The notes: generated by a model not told the origin, from the letters alone. A stretch of 64,000 bases of DNA from Natronohydrobacter sp. (GCA_030603695.1 JAUVXF010000003.1:124001-188000), one strand, 5' to 3'; counted from the first letter of the stretch, positions 1-11,394 are shown. Made by a program: numbers and translations.

Positions 1-1242
1 AATGGTGGCCCCGCGCCCGAACCGGTGACAAAGGCGATTTACCGCGCCACGCAAAGCCTGACATCTTATCAGATCTGGCAAAGCGGCGATCTTGATATCT
101 CTGTGCCGGGGCGGCAGCATCTTGGCCCTATGGCAGTTGATGTGATTGATCCTGTTGCCGATTATGCCGCATTGATGGAGCAGATTTTCGATTTTGCAGC
201 CATTCGGGCGCTTTTTGCCTCTGGGTTTCAGATCAGCTTTGATGCGATGCACGCCATTACCGGCCCCTATGCGCGCGAAATTCTGGTGCACCGCTTGGGT
301 GCGCCGGAAAGCACCTTGCGCAATGCCATCCCCCTGCCCGATTTCGGCGGCGGCCACCCAGACCCAAATCCCGTATGGGCGCGCGATCTAGTGGATAGCC
401 TGATGGGGCCAGATGCGCCCGATTTCGGCGCGGCCTCGGACGGGGATGGTGATCGCAACATGATCCTTGGGCGCGGGGTCTATGTCACACCCTCTGACAG
501 TCTGGCGGTTATTGCCGCCAATGCCCATCTTGTGCCGGGATATGCGCAAGGGCTGGCGGGTGTGGCGCGTTCCATGCCCAGTTCTGCGGCGCTGGATGCT
601 GTTGCACAGGTGCGGGGCCTGCCTTGCTATGCTACACCTACTGGCTGGAAGTTTTTTGGCAATTTGCTGGATGCCGGGCGCGCCACGTTATGCGGCGAGG
701 AATCGGCTGGCACTGGATCTGACCATATCCGCGAAAAAGACGGGCTTTGGGCTGTCTTGATGTGGCTGAACATTCTGGCCAGGCGTGGCCAATCCGTCGC
801 ACAGATCATGGCCACGCATTGGCAGGAATTCGGGCGCCATTACTATTCGCGCCACGATTACGAAGAGGTAGAGGCCCAAGCCGCAGAATCCCTGCTGGCC
901 GATCTGCGCGCGCGGCTGGAAGGGCTGCCGGGCCAGCGATTTGGCGCGCTGACTGTGCAATTGGCCGAAGATTTCGCCTATGCTGATCCGGTTGATGGCA
1001 GTGTAACTGCTGGCCAGGGCTTGCAAATCAGCTTTGCCGAAGGCGCGCGGCTGGTGCTGCGCCTGTCTGGCACCGGCACTGCCGGGGCCACGCTACGGGT
1101 GTATCTGGAACGCTACGCCCCCGGCCCCGATGGTTTGCACCATGATCCGCAAGCGGCACTTGGCCCTGTCATTGCGGCCTGTGAAAAAATGACGGGCCTT
1201 TCTGCGCGGCTGGGGCGTGCAAAACCCGATATTGTCACCTGA
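1..1242 (+). CDS. pgm: Alpha-D-glucose phosphomutase, 3' part (5' end outside window)
   Basis: Interconverts glucose 1-phosphate and glucose 6-phosphate in the cytoplasm, feeding glycogen and surface-polysaccharide synthesis. The reading frame is open from base 1 and reads NGGPAPEPVT, so the GTG at base 25 is an internal codon and not a start; the N-terminal part with the phosphoserine loop is outside the window. Visible are the metal-binding loop SDGDGDRN, the sugar-binding GEESAGTGSDH segment and the C-terminal phosphate-binding RLSGTGTAGATLR. The family is about 540 residues, and about 413 are present here. The stop abuts the stop of the convergent scaffold gene with no spacer. The family call is secure from the three loops. 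Confidence 0.93.
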   Translation, partial: NGGPAPEPVTKAIYRATQSLTSYQIWQSGDLDISVPGRQHLGPMAVDVIDPVADYAALMEQIFDFAAIRALFASGFQISFDAMHAITGPYAREILVHRLGAPESTLRNAIPLPDFGGGHPDPNPVWARDLVDSLMGPDAPDFGAASDGDGDRNMILGRGVYVTPSDSLAVIAANAHLVPGYAQGLAGVARSMPSSAALDAVAQVRGLPCYATPTGWKFFGNLLDAGRATLCGEESAGTGSDHIREKDGLWAVLMWLNILARRGQSVAQIMATHWQEFGRHYYSRHDYEEVEAQAAESLLADLRARLEGLPGQRFGALTVQLAEDFAYADPVDGSVTAGQGLQISFAEGARLVLRLSGTGTAGATLRVYLERYAPGPDGLHHDPQAALGPVIAACEKMTGLSARLGRAKPDIVT

Positions 1243-1698
1243 TTAGCGCGCTTGCGCCGCACCAATGGCTTCGGCGCTGGCCTCTGCGGCGGCATCAAGC
1301 GCCAAGAGGATCGAGGCGTGGCGATTGCGATACTCGCGCGCGGGTATCAAAACCTCATAGCCCTCAAATGGTGCTGCCGGAATGGGGCCATCGCTGGTGA
1401 GCATTGCGCGCAACTCATCGCGCGCGCGCGCCAGTTCGGCGGCGCTGCGCCCGATCACGGCATGGCCCAGAATGGCCGCCGCAGCCTGCCCCAAGGCGCA
1501 GGCTTTCACATCCTGCCCGAAACGGATCACGCGGCCATCCTGCATCTCCAGATCAACCGTCACAGTAGAACCGCAAAGCGGCGAGCGGCGTTTGACACTG
1601 ACTTGCGGGGCATCCAGCCGCGCGTGATGCGGGATATCGGCGGCCAGCGCGAGGATCCGCGCGGAATAGAGTTTGATCAGATCGGCATTCTCGGCCAT
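1243..1698 (-). CDS. NifU/IscU-like iron-sulfur scaffold family protein
   Basis: A 151-residue member of the NifU N-terminal/IscU-like family, expected to hold or transfer nascent Fe-S clusters in the cytosol. I place the start at ATG 1698 (MAENADLIKLY), because the open frame upstream of it runs into the divergent hisI region and lacks family features. Conserved cysteines are seen in SPLCGS and VKACALGQA. The third cluster-ligand cysteine expected near the C-terminus is absent; the tail reads AREYRNRHAS, as in many Rhodobacteraceae copies. It sits alone between pgm (convergent) and hisI (divergent), not in a suf operon, so the exact role is uncertain. Scaffold function is inferred from the family. 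Confidence 0.75.
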   Translation of the reverse strand: MAENADLIKLYSARILALAADIPHHARLDAPQVSVKRRSPLCGSTVTVDLEMQDGRVIRFGQDVKACALGQAAAAILGHAVIGRSAAELARARDELRAMLTSDGPIPAAPFEGYEVLIPAREYRNRHASILLALDAAAEASAEAIGAAQAR

Positions 1699-1759
1699 GG
1701 CGGGTTTTCCTTGCGCGCGTGCCGCGTTAGAAGCGGGCGTGTTACACAGGACATAGCGC

Positions 1760-2128
1760 ATGACATTCAATCCGCAAACCCTACGATATGATGAAAATGG
1801 GCTTATCCCGGCCATCGCGCAAGACCATGCCAGCGGGCAAGTGCTGATGATGGCATGGATGAACGCAGATGCCGTGGCGCGCACATTGGAAAGCGGGCGT
1901 GTCACCTATTGGTCACGCTCGCGGCAAGCATTCTGGGTAAAGGGCGAAACATCGGGCCATGTGCAAAAGCTGGTCGATTTCCGGCTGGATTGTGACCGCG
2001 ATTGCCTGCTGGTGCTGGTGGAACAATCAGGCCCCGCCTGCCACACGCTGCGCCAAAGCTGCTTCTATACAGCGGTGCGCGATGGGACAGAGGTGGAATT
2101 GATGGCCCCGCTTACAGACCAAGCATAA
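1760..2128 (+). CDS. hisI: Phosphoribosyl-AMP cyclohydrolase
   Basis: Third step of histidine synthesis: opens the adenine ring of phosphoribosyl-AMP in the cytoplasm. The 122-residue protein is a stand-alone HisI without a HisE domain, as usual in alphaproteobacteria. Signature segments are [10 protein letters not shown] near the start, the [17 protein letters not shown] core, the metal-binding DCDRDC pair and a final conserved cysteine in [13 protein letters not shown]. The 3' end overlaps the convergent gluQ by 17 bases. It is transcribed divergently from the scaffold gene, with 61 bases between their start codons. Confidence 0.95.
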   Translation: MTFNPQTLRYDENGLIPAIAQDHASGQVLMMAWMNADAVARTLESGRVTYWSRSRQAFWVKGETSGHVQKLVDFRLDCDRDCLLVLVEQSGPACHTLRQSCFYTAVRDGTEVELMAPLTDQA

Positions 2129-2957
2129 GCCGGATATCTTGCGGGCTGGCCCCTTCCGCGCGGTAGCGCGCCAGCGCACGCGCATCATCGCGCTTGGCAA
2201 GGCGTTTGCCTGCATCATCCCGGATAAGCTTGTGGTGATAGTAAGTTGGGGTTGGAAGCTCTAGCAATATCTGAAGCAGGACATGCAGTTTTGTGGCTGC
2301 AAACAGATCCGCGCCGCGCGTGACTTCGGTTATGCCCTGCGCGGCATCATCCACCACGACCGACAGATGATAGCTTGTTCCCATATCGCGCCGCGCCAGC
2401 ACCACATCACCAACCCCGTCAATCATCTCTGCGGTGGTGCTTTCATGAGTGCCGTTATGCTCTGGCCCCAAATCCACAAAGCGCACGGCCCCCACACGCG
2501 CCATCGCCTCGGCCATATCAAGGCGCAGCGCATCTTCTGGCCCGGCCGCTGCCATTGCACGGCCCCGGCACAGGCCCGGATAAATCGGCCCATCCGGCCC
2601 CTCTGGAAGAGCGCCTTCTTGCGGGGCAGACAGGGCCGCGCGAATATCGGCGCGGCGGCAGCGGCAGGGATAGATCAGCCCCATATCTGCCAGCCGCGAC
2701 AGCGCCGCACGGTAAGCCCCAAGCCGCGTGGATTGGCGCATCACCGGTTCGGGCCAGTTCAGGCCCAGCCAGCGCAAATCCGCATAGATCTGCGCCTCAT
2801 ATTCGGCGCGGCAGCGGCTTTGGTCGATATCCTCTATCCGCAGCAGAAACCGCCCTGCCCCGCGCTGCGCCGCCACAAGGGCCGCATAGGCATGCCCCAG
2901 ATGAAGCGGCCCTGTGGGCGATGGGGCAAAGCGGGTGACTGGCCCCTCAGGCCGCAT
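2112..2957 (-). CDS. gluQ: Glutamyl-Q tRNA(Asp) synthetase
   Basis: Paralogue of the GluRS catalytic core that attaches glutamate to queuosine in the anticodon of tRNA(Asp). The 281-residue protein shows the HIGH-type motif [18 protein letters not shown] near its start and a KMSKS-equivalent KRLAKRD near the C-terminus. It also has a four-cysteine zinc site made by YPCRC and YPGLCRG. No anticodon-binding domain follows, which separates it from a full GluRS. The start is set at ATG 2957; the upstream extension lies inside trmFO. It overlaps the trmFO stop by 11 bases, so the two tRNA-modifying enzymes are probably translationally coupled. Confidence 0.93.
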   Translation of the reverse strand: MRPEGPVTRFAPSPTGPLHLGHAYAALVAAQRGAGRFLLRIEDIDQSRCRAEYEAQIYADLRWLGLNWPEPVMRQSTRLGAYRAALSRLADMGLIYPCRCRRADIRAALSAPQEGALPEGPDGPIYPGLCRGRAMAAAGPEDALRLDMAEAMARVGAVRFVDLGPEHNGTHESTTAEMIDGVGDVVLARRDMGTSYHLSVVVDDAAQGITEVTRGADLFAATKLHVLLQILLELPTPTYYHHKLIRDDAGKRLAKRDDARALARYRAEGASPQDIRLMLGL

Positions 2958-4299
2958 CGCGCCCGGCATGGCCCAGCCATGCGTTGAAGGCATCCTTGGC
3001 GCGGTCTGTATAGGCTTTGTAGCGATCCCGCCGCCCGCGCCGCCCGCCTTTGGCATCTATGGGCGGAAACAGCCCGAAATTGACATTCATGGGCTGGAAT
3101 GTCTTTGCCTCTGCCCCGCCGGTAATGTGATGCACAAGTGCGCCCATTGCGGTTTCGCGCGGCGGCGCATCCAGCCGCGCGCCCAGCAATTCCGCAGCCG
3201 CCATGCGCCCCGCCAAAAGGCCCATTGCGGCTGATTCCACATAGCCCTCCACCCCGGTTATCTGGCCTGCAAACCGGATATGAGGCTTGGAGCGCAGGCG
3301 CAACTGATCATCCAGCAGCGTAGGCGAATTGAGGAATGTATTGCGATGAATGCCGCCAAGCCGCGCAAAAGAGGCATCTTCTAACCCCGGAATGATTTTG
3401 AAAACAGCAGTTTGCGCACCGTATTTCATCTTTGTCTGAAAGCCCACGATGTTGTATAACGTGCCCAGGGCATTATCGCGCCGCAACTGCACAACAGCAT
3501 AGGGTTTCACATCTGGCGCATGGGGGTTTGTCAGCCCCACGGGTTTCATCGGGCCATGGCGCAGGGTTTCGCGCCCGCGTTCTGCCATCACCTCTATGGG
3601 CAGGCATCCATCGAAATAGCCCGCCGTTTCCCCCTCATGAAACTCTGTTTTATCAGCGGCCAGCAGGGCATCTATGAAGGCTTCATACTCTGCGCGTGTC
3701 ATGGGGCAATTCAGATAGGCTTTGCGCTCTTCTTCCGTTTCGCCCTTGTCATAGCGCGATTGAAACCACGCTTTGCGCATGTCGATGGATTCGAAATACA
3801 CAATTGGCGCAATGGCATCAAAAAACGCCAGCGCCTCTGCCCCTGTTTCTTGCGCAATCGCCTGCCCCAGCGCGTCAGATGTCAGGGGGCCAGTGGCAAT
3901 GATCCATGTGCCCTCTTCTGGCAGCGAACGGATTTCATCGCGGGCAAGCTGGATATTCGGGTGGGCCAGCAGGCGCTCTGTCACCGCTTGCGCGAAGGCG
4001 TCGCGATCCACGGCCAGCGCCCCCCCGGCCGGAAGCGCGTTTTGATCGGCCATATGCATGATCAATCCACCCGCCGCGCGCATTTCCCAATGCAGCAAGC
4101 CCACGGCATTTTGTTCATCATCATCCGAGCGGAAGGAATTGGAACAGACCATTTCTGCCAGATACTCTGTCTGATGCGCGAATGTTCCAATCTTGGGGCG
4201 CATTTCATGCAGCACCACCTGCACCCCCATATTTGCCGCCTGCCATGCGGCTTCTGATCCGGCCATGCCGCCGCCAATGATATGGAGTGTCTGTGTCAT
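2947..4299 (-). CDS. trmFO: Methylenetetrahydrofolate-tRNA-(uracil-54-C5)-methyltransferase
   Basis: Folate- and FAD-dependent enzyme that makes ribothymidine at position 54 of tRNA. The 450-residue protein begins [18 protein letters not shown], a dinucleotide-binding fold with GGGMAGSE, and carries the family block CSNSFRSD around residue 50. The start at ATG 4299 gives the normal family length; the open frame continues upstream only through a terminator. It is cotranscribed with gluQ, which overlaps its stop. A strong rho-independent terminator at 4363-4398 separates it from the upstream small gene, so it must have its own promoter within about 60 bases of the start. Confidence 0.95.
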   Translation of the reverse strand: MTQTLHIIGGGMAGSEAAWQAANMGVQVVLHEMRPKIGTFAHQTEYLAEMVCSNSFRSDDDEQNAVGLLHWEMRAAGGLIMHMADQNALPAGGALAVDRDAFAQAVTERLLAHPNIQLARDEIRSLPEEGTWIIATGPLTSDALGQAIAQETGAEALAFFDAIAPIVYFESIDMRKAWFQSRYDKGETEEERKAYLNCPMTRAEYEAFIDALLAADKTEFHEGETAGYFDGCLPIEVMAERGRETLRHGPMKPVGLTNPHAPDVKPYAVVQLRRDNALGTLYNIVGFQTKMKYGAQTAVFKIIPGLEDASFARLGGIHRNTFLNSPTLLDDQLRLRSKPHIRFAGQITGVEGYVESAAMGLLAGRMAAAELLGARLDAPPRETAMGALVHHITGGAEAKTFQPMNVNFGLFPPIDAKGGRRGRRDRYKAYTDRAKDAFNAWLGHAGRDAA

Positions 4300-4362
4300 G
4301 CTGCACCTATTGATTTGCGCCTCAGATAGCCCCTGCCAGCGGCTTTGGCAAATGGCGTGGAT

Positions 4363-4398
4363 AAAAAAACGCCGCACATGCGGGCGGGCATGGCGGCG
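4363..4398 (-). terminator. Rho-independent terminator of the 32-residue SOS-type gene
   Basis: On the minus strand CGCCGC-CATGC forms a nested stem with GCATG-T-GCGGCG, followed by seven T. The stem is 11 base pairs with one bulge. It lies 50 bases after the stop of the small gene at 4448-4546 and before trmFO, which makes that small gene a separate short transcription unit. Confidence 0.85.
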
Positions 4399-4447
4399 AA
4401 AGTCAGGCAGGGCAGATGGTAAAAGCCGCAAACTGCGGCCCGCAGGT

Positions 4448-4546
4448 TCAGGCAAAAAGTGGCAAATGCAGTGTGGCAACCACCAGAACAGCCAAAGCGG
4501 CAGCGCCGGCAAGATCTTTCCAGAACAAAGCTTTTTCGGGGGTCAT
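4448..4546 (-). CDS. 32-residue single-pass membrane peptide behind a LexA-type box
   Basis: A short gene that falls below usual length cut-offs. It starts ATG at 4546 with a textbook GGAGG five bases upstream and encodes [16 protein letters not shown] followed by [15 protein letters not shown]. That gives a short charged N-terminus and one hydrophobic span of about 20 residues reaching the C-terminus. It has its own terminator and, 60 bases upstream, a GTTC-N7-GTTC direct repeat abutting a TTGACT -35 element. Established knowledge: Caulobacter SidA is a 29-residue inner-membrane SOS protein that blocks division. I infer an analogous role from size, topology and regulation, not from sequence similarity. 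An alternative is a conserved membrane peptide of unrelated function. The coding call is supported by the ribosome site and terminator. Confidence 0.7.
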   Translation of the reverse strand: MTPEKALFWKDLAGAAALAVLVVATLHLPLFA

Positions 4547-4599
4547 GGCATCCTCCATTGCGTATGTTGCCATAATGTTCTCGCACACTGAGCGGGTTC

Positions 4600-4620
4600 A
4601 GTCAAGAACATAAACAGAAC
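4600..4620 (-). promoter_or_regulatory. LexA-type SOS box with adjoining -35 element
   Basis: On the minus strand GTTC TGTTTAT GTTC is an exact match to the GTTC-N7-GTTC direct repeat bound by LexA in Rhodobacter and other alphaproteobacteria. TTGACT follows directly at 4605-4600 as a candidate -35. No good -10 appears at 17 bases (GAGAAC), so the promoter core is weaker than the operator. It begins one base after the recG stop codon and faces the 32-residue gene. Confidence 0.65.
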
Positions 4621-4621
4621 A

Positions 4622-6712
4622 TTAACCGACAGAGAGGTATCGGATCGCCTTGTCCTGTTCCATAAGCCATAGCAACACCCGCGCCGCCTGCCCACGCGGG
4701 CTGGCAAGTTCGGGGTCATCTTGCAGCAGCTTGCGCGCATCGCGCTGCGCAATGGCCATAAGGGCGCCTTGGCGTTCCAGATCGGCCACGCGAAAACGTG
4801 GCAGGCCCGATTGCGCAGTGCCAATCAGATCCCCCGCGCCGCGAATGGCCATATCTTCTTCGGCAATGCGAAACCCGTCTTCAGTATCGCGCAAGAGTTT
4901 CAGACGGCGCGCGGCGGTTTCGCCCAAGGGGGCTTCATACATCAACAGGCAGGTAGAGGCCGCGGCCCCGCGCCCCACACGCCCGCGCAGCTGGTGTAAT
5001 TGCGCCAGCCCGAAACTCTCTGCGCGCTCTATCACCATGATAGAGGCATTGGGCACATTCACCCCCACCTCAATCACCGTCGTGGCAACCAGAAGGCTAG
5101 TTTGCCCTGCCACAAACCGGGCCATGGCGGCGTCTTTCCCTGCCGGGGGCAATTGCCCGTGCACCAGCCCCACCGCCCCTTCGCCCAAAGCAGCGCGCAG
5201 ATGGGCAAAGCGGGCCTCTGCGGCTGTCAGATCGCTTAGCTCTGATTCCTCTACCAAGGGGCAAACCCAATAGGCTTGCCGCCCGTCAGCGATTGCGCGG
5301 CGCAGATGCTCGATCACCTCGTCCATGCGCCCGGTCGAGATGAGGGCCGTTTGCACTGGCTGCCGCCCCGGTGGCTTCTCATCCAGAACCGAGACATCCA
5401 TATCCCCATATTGCGCCAGCGCCAGAGAGCGCGGAATGGGTGTGGCCGTCATCACCAGCACATCCACCCCCAAGCCCTTTTCCGACAGCGCCGCCCGCTG
5501 CGCCACGCCAAAGCGGTGTTGCTCATCCACCACGGCAAGGCGCAGATCGCCAAATTCCACCGATTTCTGGAATACGGCATGCGTGCCCACAATGATCTGG
5601 CTGTGGCCCTGCGCCAGATCGGCCAGTTTGCGCGCGCGCTCTGCCCCTTTGTCTCGCCCTGTCAGAAGCACCAGTTCCACCCCTGCCGCTTGGGCCAAGG
5701 GCGCAAGGCTTTCATAATGCTGGCGGGCCAATATTTCGGTGGGGGCCATCATCACCCCTTGCCCGCCGGCTTCGACCGCGATTAGCAAGGCCATCAGCGC
5801 CACAAGTGTTTTTCCCGCGCCGACATCGCCCTGCAAGAGGCGGTTCATGCGGGTTGGCGCGGCCATATCTGCCGCAATTTCGGCGATGGCGCGATCCTGC
5901 GCCCCGGTTGGCGAATAGTCCAACGCTGCCAATACCTTTGCGCGCAAATGCCCATCACCCCGGCTTTCTCTGCCCGGCTTGCGCCGCGCCCGCGCGCGCG
6001 CCAGCGCAAGGGTAAGTTGATGGGCCAGCAATTCATCATAGGCCAGCCGCGCCCGTGCCGGGCTGTCTGCGCCCAAATCCGAAACTGTGGCAGGGTTATG
6101 CACGGCCAATATCGCTGTTTGCCAATCTGGCCAGCCCATCTGCGCTTTCAACGGCCCATCAATCCATTCTGCCAGCACGGGCGCGCGGCCTAGCGCTGCG
6201 GTTACGGCCTTTACCACCTGCTTGGCATTTATCCCCGCACATAGCGCATAGACAGGCTCTGTCTGCGGTAACTCCTGCGCGTCCTCTAGTCGCAAAATGT
6301 GATCAGGGTGCACCATTTGCGCGATGCCATCAAACAGTTCTACCTTGCCGGAAACAAGGCGCTTTTGCCCTGTGGGCAGCAGCTTTTGCAGGTAGTCCCC
6401 GCGGGCATGGAAAAACACCAACTGCCATTCTTGCAGCATGTCTCGGACATGAACGCGGTATGGCTTGCCCCGGCTGCGCGGGGGCGCATGTGCACCGATC
6501 ACCACCTCCACCGTGGCGATGGCGGGAAATTCCAGCCCGCGCAGGCTGTCACGGCGCGTGCGGTCTATCAGATTATGGGGCAGATGAAAAATCAGGTCGC
6601 GCGGGGTTTGCACATGCAAAGCGCCAAGGTTTTTGGCCGCTTTGGGGCCAACCCCGTCCAGCGTTTCAAGACCGGCAAACAGCGGAAACAGAATTTCTGG
6701 CCGCGCGGCCAT
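4622..6712 (-). CDS. recG: ATP-dependent DNA helicase RecG
   Basis: Branched-DNA helicase that remodels stalled forks and Holliday junctions. The 696-residue protein has an N-terminal wedge/OB region with the HhH-like ETLDGVGPKAAKNL near the start. Then come the superfamily 2 motor motifs GDVGAGKT (Walker A), VVDEQHRFG (DEQH box), MTATPIPRSL, and the C-terminal QLRGRVGRG. Length is normal. It starts one base after the ligA stop (TAA-T-ATG), so ligA and recG form a repair operon. The LexA-type box directly behind its stop belongs to the next gene and not to recG. Confidence 0.97.
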   Translation of the reverse strand: MAARPEILFPLFAGLETLDGVGPKAAKNLGALHVQTPRDLIFHLPHNLIDRTRRDSLRGLEFPAIATVEVVIGAHAPPRSRGKPYRVHVRDMLQEWQLVFFHARGDYLQKLLPTGQKRLVSGKVELFDGIAQMVHPDHILRLEDAQELPQTEPVYALCAGINAKQVVKAVTAALGRAPVLAEWIDGPLKAQMGWPDWQTAILAVHNPATVSDLGADSPARARLAYDELLAHQLTLALARARARRKPGRESRGDGHLRAKVLAALDYSPTGAQDRAIAEIAADMAAPTRMNRLLQGDVGAGKTLVALMALLIAVEAGGQGVMMAPTEILARQHYESLAPLAQAAGVELVLLTGRDKGAERARKLADLAQGHSQIIVGTHAVFQKSVEFGDLRLAVVDEQHRFGVAQRAALSEKGLGVDVLVMTATPIPRSLALAQYGDMDVSVLDEKPPGRQPVQTALISTGRMDEVIEHLRRAIADGRQAYWVCPLVEESELSDLTAAEARFAHLRAALGEGAVGLVHGQLPPAGKDAAMARFVAGQTSLLVATTVIEVGVNVPNASIMVIERAESFGLAQLHQLRGRVGRGAAASTCLLMYEAPLGETAARRLKLLRDTEDGFRIAEEDMAIRGAGDLIGTAQSGLPRFRVADLERQGALMAIAQRDARKLLQDDPELASPRGQAARVLLWLMEQDKAIRYLSVG

Positions 6713-6713
6713 A

Positions 6714-8912
<2,199 letters not shown>

Positions 8913-8943
8913 TCAGGTCTAGCCCCTGGTGCCGCAAATCCGC

Positions 8944-9660
8944 TTAGGCCGAAATGGCATCACGCACCAGCTTTCCCGATTCAATGACAGGATCGCGCAA
9001 GACATAGCCCCGCCCCCATACAGTATCTATATAGCTGTCACCACCAGTTGCCTCTGCCAATTTCTTGCGTAGCTTGCAAATAAAGACGTCGATGATCTTC
9101 AATTCTGGCTCGTCCATCCCGCCATATAGATGGTTAAGGAACATTTCCTTTGTCAGTGTGGTGCCCTTGCGCAAGCTTAGAAGTTCCAGCATCTGATACT
9201 CTTTGCCAGTCAGATGCACCGTGTTGCCCTCAACCTCTACGGTTTTTGCATCCAGATTGACGGCAATCTTGCCCGTGCGGATTACCGATTGCGCATGGCC
9301 TTTGCTGCGCCGGATGATCGCATGAATGCGCGCGACAAGTTCTTCACGATGAAATGGTTTTGTCAGGTAATCATCCGCGCCACCGCCAAAGCCGCGCAGC
9401 TTGGTATCCGTATCCGAATCACCTGTCAGAATGAGAATGGGGGTATCCACCCGCGCCAGCCTGACCTGTCGCAACACTTCCAACCCCGCCATGTCCGGCA
9501 AGTTCAAATCCAGAAGGATAAGATCGTAATCATAGAGTTTGCTCAATTCGATCGCGTCTTCACCGAGATCGGTGCAATAAACATTGAAATTCGAATGCGT
9601 GAGCATCAGTTCGATGCTGCGCGAAGTCGTCGGATCATCTTCAACAAGCAAAACCCGCAT
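8944..9660 (-). CDS. ctrA: Cell-cycle response regulator CtrA
   Basis: OmpR-type response regulator that in alphaproteobacteria controls cell cycle, motility and, in Rhodobacteraceae, gene transfer agent genes. The 238-residue protein has a receiver domain with phospho-acceptor D51 in [10 protein letters not shown], the conserved lysine in LTKPFHREE, and a winged-helix domain with [11 protein letters not shown] and [15 protein letters not shown]. That stretch is nearly diagnostic for CtrA. Start is ATG 9660 behind GAGGAGAA; a TTG one codon upstream is less likely. It follows sciP on the same strand. A TTAA-N7-TTAC element lies 46 bases upstream of the start, which suggests autoregulation. Confidence 0.97.
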   Translation of the reverse strand: MRVLLVEDDPTTSRSIELMLTHSNFNVYCTDLGEDAIELSKLYDYDLILLDLNLPDMAGLEVLRQVRLARVDTPILILTGDSDTDTKLRGFGGGADDYLTKPFHREELVARIHAIIRRSKGHAQSVIRTGKIAVNLDAKTVEVEGNTVHLTGKEYQMLELLSLRKGTTLTKEMFLNHLYGGMDEPELKIIDVFICKLRKKLAEATGGDSYIDTVWGRGYVLRDPVIESGKLVRDAISA

Positions 9661-9705
9661 CAATCTTCTCCTCTATCTCGGTTAACCCATGATTTCGCAA
9701 AAAAG

Positions 9706-9720
9706 TTAATTCTCGGTTAC
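9706..9720. promoter_or_regulatory. CtrA-like binding site upstream of ctrA
   Basis: TTAA-TTCTCGG-TTAC matches the CtrA consensus TTAA-N7-TTAA at seven of eight positions. It sits in the ctrA leader region, where autoregulation is known in Caulobacter. A further isolated TTAA is at 9682. No GANTC methylation site is seen in the interval. Confidence 0.45.
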
Positions 9721-9747
9721 CGAGTGAGATTAAGATAAATTTTCTCT

Positions 9748-10026
9748 CTATAGTTGTCTATATTTTTGCAATGCCGTCACCTTCAGCGCGTTCATGCCGT
9801 GGCGGCTGACGGCCTTCTGCCACAGGTCAAACTCTTCATCTGAAAGATCATATCGCGCCAAAGCGGCCTCGCGCGTCAGCAAACCGGCATCTACCGCGCG
9901 GATGACAATGGCTTTGCGGCTTGCAACCCAGCGCCGGGTATCTTTTGGCGGCAGATCGGCAAGTGTCAAAATCGTTCCATCCTGCAACGTTACCGCGCGC
10001 GGCCCTTCGATGCGTTTGATATACAT
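9748..10026 (-). CDS. sciP: SciP-type DUF1153 protein (CtrA inhibitor family)
   Basis: A 92-residue DUF1153 protein. The Caulobacter member SciP binds CtrA and blocks its activation of transcription. Visible family blocks are LADLPPKDTRRWVASRKAIV and LSDEEFDLWQKAVSRHG, a small helix-turn-helix fold. I use ATG 10026 (MYIKRIEGP) because AAGGA lies seven bases upstream; a GTG six codons earlier would add MKKDDA. It is encoded just upstream of ctrA on the same strand, with 87 bases between. That adjacency of antagonist and target supports the functional name. The name is inferred from family membership and linkage. Confidence 0.85.
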   Translation of the reverse strand: MYIKRIEGPRAVTLQDGTILTLADLPPKDTRRWVASRKAIVIRAVDAGLLTREAALARYDLSDEEFDLWQKAVSRHGMNALKVTALQKYRQL

Positions 10027-10083
10027 GGCGTCGTCCTTCTTCACCCAGTCCCCAAGACTGCGTGACAGGGTGGCGTGCTGTGA

Positions 10084-10098
10084 TTAATGCAGCGTTTA
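10084..10098. promoter_or_regulatory. CtrA-like site upstream of sciP
   Basis: TTAA-TGCAGCG-TTTA matches TTAA-N7-TTAA at seven of eight positions and lies 58 bases upstream of the sciP start. In Caulobacter sciP itself is a CtrA target. The site is between divergent sciP and mnmA. Confidence 0.4.
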
Positions 10099-10116
10099 CA
10101 TCGCGCCGTATGGGGG

Positions 10117-10144
10117 TTGAGAATAGATAGGATTTTCTTATATT
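10117..10144 (+). promoter_or_regulatory. Candidate mnmA promoter
   Basis: TTGAGA, a 16-base spacer and TATATT form a good vegetative-type promoter. The expected start is near 10151, 17 bases before the mnmA ATG. A GGAGA Shine-Dalgarno site follows. Confidence 0.55.
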
Positions 10145-10167
10145 TTGCACGATCACCGGAGAACCCC

Positions 10168-11310
10168 ATGCCCTATGACCCGCCCCTGAATTCGCTTGGC
10201 ATTGCCAAGCCCCCTGCCGAAACGCGCGTGGTTGTCGCCATGTCGGGCGGCGTTGACAGCTCTGTCGTTGCCGCCGAACTGGCGTCCGAGGGCTATGATG
10301 TGGTTGGCGTCACGCTGCAACTGTATGATCACGGCGCAGCCCTTGCAAAAAAAGGGGCCTGCTGCGCTGGACGTGACATTCACGATGCGCGCCGCGTGGC
10401 CGAAGATATGGGTTTTCCGCATTATGTGCTGGATTACGAATCTCATTTCCGCGAATCTGTGATTGATGAATTTGCCGATGCCTATCTGGCCGGGGCTACG
10501 CCCGTGCCCTGCATCCGCTGCAACGAGCGCGTGAAATTCCGGGATCTTTTGGAAACCGCGCGCGATCTGGGCGCCGATTGCATGGCAACGGGCCATTACA
10601 TTCAGCGCAAGATGGGGCTGGCTGGCCCAGAGTTGCACCGCGCCGCCGATCCGGTTCGTGACCAAAGCTATTTCCTGTTTTCCACCACGCGAGAACAGTT
10701 GGAATTCTTGCGCTTTCCGCTGGGTCATCTGGAAACCAAGGCCGAAACCCGCGCGCTGGCCGCAACCCATGGGCTAAGCGTGGCAGACAAGCCAGACAGT
10801 CAGGATATCTGTTTCGTGCCCGATGGCAATTATGCCGCTGTCATCCAGAAACTGCGCCCCGGCGCGGCTGATCCCGGTGAAATTGTCGCGCTGGACGGCA
10901 CTGTTCTGGGCCAGCATCAGGGGGTCATTCATTACACGATTGGCCAGCGCAAGGGGCTTGGCATTGGTGGGCTAAGTGATCCGCTCTATGTGGTGCGGCT
11001 TGATCCAGATACACGGCGCGTGGTGGTGGGGCCAAAGGCCGCGCTGGCCACGCGCACGGTGCCAGTGCGCGAAATCAACTGGCTGGGCGAGACCCCCTTC
11101 ACTGCAAAGCCAGAATGGGAGTTGGAGGTCAAACTTCGCTCTACCCGCCCGCCTGCGCCTGCAATTATCCGGCCATTGTCAGAGACAATGGCGGAAGTGG
11201 AATTGCTGACCCCTGAAGAAGGCGTAAGCCCCGGTCAGGCATGTGTATTCTATGATCCCGATGGCAGCCGTGTTTTTGGGGGCGGCTGGATATGGAAGGG
11301 CGGCAGCTAG
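10168..11310 (+). CDS. mnmA: tRNA-specific 2-thiouridylase
   Basis: Adds sulfur to the wobble uridine (s2U34) of Glu, Lys and Gln tRNAs. The 380-residue protein starts at ATG 10168 after GGAGA. Signatures are the PP-loop [15 protein letters not shown], the catalytic cysteine in [10 protein letters not shown] and the second one in [10 protein letters not shown]. The C-terminal beta-barrel contains [10 protein letters not shown]. The open frame extends upstream through the promoter and is not coding there. pdxA follows in the same direction after 84 bases. Confidence 0.96.
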   Translation: MPYDPPLNSLGIAKPPAETRVVVAMSGGVDSSVVAAELASEGYDVVGVTLQLYDHGAALAKKGACCAGRDIHDARRVAEDMGFPHYVLDYESHFRESVIDEFADAYLAGATPVPCIRCNERVKFRDLLETARDLGADCMATGHYIQRKMGLAGPELHRAADPVRDQSYFLFSTTREQLEFLRFPLGHLETKAETRALAATHGLSVADKPDSQDICFVPDGNYAAVIQKLRPGAADPGEIVALDGTVLGQHQGVIHYTIGQRKGLGIGGLSDPLYVVRLDPDTRRVVVGPKAALATRTVPVREINWLGETPFTAKPEWELEVKLRSTRPPAPAIIRPLSETMAEVELLTPEEGVSPGQACVFYDPDGSRVFGGGWIWKGGS

Positions 11311-11394
11311 GAAAAGCGCGGCTGCACCCGTCTTTGCCTTGCGGGCCGGTGGGTGCTCGGGGTAACTGGGCTGAAACGGGGCCTTGGGGGTGCC

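Noticed and set aside
2283..2987. 234-codon plus-strand frame opposite gluQ
   Set aside because: Antisense shadow of a clear gluQ gene in GC-rich DNA; arginine/histidine/proline-rich product without motifs.
4296..4586. 96-codon minus-strand frame across the small SOS-type gene
   Set aside because: Different frame from the 32-codon gene, runs through the terminator stem and is cysteine-rich in a way typical of shadow frames.
4571..4605. GTTC-N6-GAAC palindrome overlapping the SOS promoter
   Set aside because: Spacing and symmetry fit neither Gram-positive LexA boxes nor another known operator; probably chance next to the true direct repeat.
10153..10770. 205-codon minus-strand frame opposite mnmA
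   Set aside because: Antisense shadow; mnmA has all catalytic motifs on the plus strand.
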